This document shows, in pieces, positions 3,854 to 5,349 of a DNA stretch of 5,349 nt. The DNA lies in contig JAUXKD010000045.1 of NCBI GenBank assembly GCA_030624445.1, positions 1-5,349 on the forward strand. Reading direction: 5' to 3'. Source of the stretch: Candidatus Aenigmatarchaeota archaeon. Its GTDB lineage: Archaea > Aenigmatarchaeota > Aenigmatarchaeia > QMZP01 > JAFGSV01. The position numbers and the translations under genes were made by a program. Under the pieces are notes generated by a model. That model searched no databases. It had not been told where the DNA came from and saw nothing but the letters and a program-made list of their open reading frames with translations. Each line of letters opens with the position of its first letter. Within the stretch, counting starts at the first letter, position 1.

Positions 3854-5349
3854 ATGACGAAAAGGATAGCGGTGATAGACAGGGAAGTGTGCAGACCCGA
3901 CGTGTGCAGGCACCTCTGCAAGAGGGTGTGCCCTCTGAACAGGTCGGGCGAGGAATGCGTGACCATAAGCTCCGATAACAAGCCTCTCATAGACGAGTCG
4001 CTGTGCATAGGCTGCGGAATATGCTCCCACAAGTGCCCCACCAAGGCCATATCCATCATAAACCTTCCATCGGAGCTGCGCGTAACACCTGTGCACAGAT
4101 ACGGGCAGAACCAGTTCGCACTGTACAGGCTGCCGATTCCCAGGCACAAAATGGTGGTGGGGCTCATAGGCCAGAACGGGGTGGGGAAATCCACCGCCAT
4201 AAAGATACTTTCCGGCGATCTCAGGCCCAACATGGGAGTATTCGACAAGGGCGCCGCCTGGAAGGATTTGATAGATATGTTCAAGGGAAGCGAACTGCAG
4301 GGATATCTTACCAGCCTGAGGGACGGCGGGGTGAAAGTGTCCTACAAGCCGCAGAATGTCGGCTCGATACCAAAGATATGGAAAGGCAAGGTTGTGAAGC
4401 TGCTCGAAAAAATCGACGACGGGAAAAGGCTGGCGGAAGTGAAGAAGAGGCTCGGTCTGGAGTCGCTGCTCGATAAGGATGTAAAGAACCTTTCAGGCGG
4501 CGAGCTTCAGCTGCTGGCCGTGGCGGCCGCCCTGCTCAAAGAGGCCGGACTCTATTTTTTCGACGAGCCGAGCTCTTATCTGGATGTCGAGCAGAGGCTC
4601 AGGATCGCTATGGAAATAAGGAGCCTGGCCGAAAAGTCCATGGTCATGGTTGTGGAGCACGACCTGGCGGTGGCGGACTACCTTGCGGACCAGGTGCACA
4701 TCCTGTACGGAAAGCCCGCATGCTTCGGCGTCATATCGAAGCCACACGGGGTAAGGACAGGCATTAACACATATCTCGAGGGGTACATAAAGGAGGAGAA
4801 CGTGCGGTTCAGGGAAGAGGTCATATCTTTCAGCAGGAGCGCGTCCTCGTCCATGAAAACAAAACCGTTCATGTCATTTCCCGCCTTCAAAAAGACGTTC
4901 GGGCAGTTCTCAATGGCGTCGGAAGGGGGCACCCTCTACAGGGGCGAAATCGTCGGCATCCTAGGGCCTAACGCCACCGGCAAGACCACGTTCATAAGGA
5001 TGCTAACGGGCAGCGTCGAACCGGACGAGGGGAAGAAGCCGGGGAACCTCAAGCTCGCCTACAAGCCGCAGAAGGTGGAGCTCAGCGAGGAAGACTCCGG
5101 CTCGACCGTGAGGGAGTATCTAACGAGGGAGATGGAAAAGGTCTCCTCTCAGAGGAGCAAGAGGATCATCTTCCTCCTGGAACTGGAAAAGCTTATGGAA
5201 AGGAAAATGGGAAGCCTTTCCGGAGGCGAACTCCAGGCCGTCCTGATAGCTTCCACACTCGGGAAAGAATTCGATATACTGCTGCTGGACGAGCCAACGG
5301 CTTTCCTTGATGTCGAGCAGAGGCTGAGGGTAGCGAAGCTCGTGAGGGA
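3854..5349 (+). CDS. abce1: ABCE1 / RNase L inhibitor homologue, ribosome-recycling ATPase (3' truncated by window)
   Basis: ABCE1 uses ATP with two Fe-S clusters to split ribosomes after termination. The 498 codons present cover about five sixths of the usual ~590 aa, and the end is cut by the window. Domains in order: a ferredoxin-like region with C13, C18, C22, C26-P and C51, C54, C57, C61-P; NBD1 with Walker A GQNGVGKST (106-114), a helix-loop-helix insert near 140-156, Q-loop Q167, signature LSGGE (213-217), Walker B FFDEPSSYLDV (235-245) and H-loop H269; a hinge at about 285-322 with the family pattern GVRTGINTYLEGY; and NBD2 with Walker A GPNATGKTT (371-379), LSGGE (455-459) and LLLDEPTAFLDVEQ (476-489). 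The signatures continue as LSGGELQL and LSGGELQA, where the family normally has LSGGELQR. Only a weak Shine-Dalgarno-like GGGTG lies upstream. It follows the KH gene by 3 nt and is probably translated from the same mRNA. Confidence 0.95.
   Translation, partial: MTKRIAVIDREVCRPDVCRHLCKRVCPLNRSGEECVTISSDNKPLIDESLCIGCGICSHKCPTKAISIINLPSELRVTPVHRYGQNQFALYRLPIPRHKMVVGLIGQNGVGKSTAIKILSGDLRPNMGVFDKGAAWKDLIDMFKGSELQGYLTSLRDGGVKVSYKPQNVGSIPKIWKGKVVKLLEKIDDGKRLAEVKKRLGLESLLDKDVKNLSGGELQLLAVAAALLKEAGLYFFDEPSSYLDVEQRLRIAMEIRSLAEKSMVMVVEHDLAVADYLADQVHILYGKPACFGVISKPHGVRTGINTYLEGYIKEENVRFREEVISFSRSASSSMKTKPFMSFPAFKKTFGQFSMASEGGTLYRGEIVGILGPNATGKTTFIRMLTGSVEPDEGKKPGNLKLAYKPQKVELSEEDSGSTVREYLTREMEKVSSQRSKRIIFLLELEKLMERKMGSLSGGELQAVLIASTLGKEFDILLLDEPTAFLDVEQRLRVAKLVR

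Noticed and set aside
3248..4147. Minus-strand reading frame extending the membrane protein N-terminally by 300 codons
   Set aside because: It lies antisense to the KH gene and the start of abce1, reads as H/R/P-rich non-protein sequence, and crosses the membrane gene's TATA box. ATG 3247 is the better start.

Overview
The window is archaeal. It carries a diphthine synthase (DphB), an archaeal YchF-type GTPase with a C-terminal TGS domain, a zinc-finger/NusA-like KH protein and the Fe-S ABC ATPase ABCE1. The 5' regions have archaeal TATA/BRE elements rather than -35/-10 boxes. The phylum cannot be fixed by reading alone. The core genes are roughly mid-50s percent GC in the rows I sampled. The left end (1-456) is clearly more AT-rich, about 44% over 1-262 by hand count.

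Layout. (1) 1-262, minus: the N-terminal part of an unrecognised protein that runs off the left edge. (2) 263-456: a regulatory-looking intergenic region with a strong minus-strand TATA/BRE, a second possible TATA, an inverted repeat and a small palindrome. (3) 457-2352, minus: a two-gene operon, ychF-like GTPase then dphB, separated by 3 nt, with the dphB Shine-Dalgarno overlapping the ychF stop codon. (4) 2405-3247, minus: a predicted six-helix membrane protein of unknown function, ending in a T-run inside the ychF promoter region. (5) 3248-3352: a divergent promoter region. (6) 3353-5349, plus: a zinc-finger/NusA-like KH protein followed 3 nt later by ABCE1, which runs off the right edge after 498 codons (about five sixths of the usual length).

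The recognisable genes converge on translation. DphB makes diphthine on elongation factor 2. The YchF family binds ribosomes and nucleotide. ABCE1 splits ribosomes after termination. The KH protein is a probable RNA-binding partner of transcription or the ribosome. The membrane protein is the outlier.

The three genes that begin transcription units in the core region (ychF, the membrane gene and the KH gene) have TATA boxes centred about 23-25 nt before the start codon, which implies leaderless mRNAs. The internal gene dphB has a good Shine-Dalgarno. The left-edge gene differs: it has a short leader, a Shine-Dalgarno before a GTG start, lower GC and several palindromic elements around its promoter. 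I found no mobile element, CRISPR array or RNA gene, and no clear evidence of a wholly new system. The left-edge gene and the unusual ABCE1 signature motifs deserve the closest second look.
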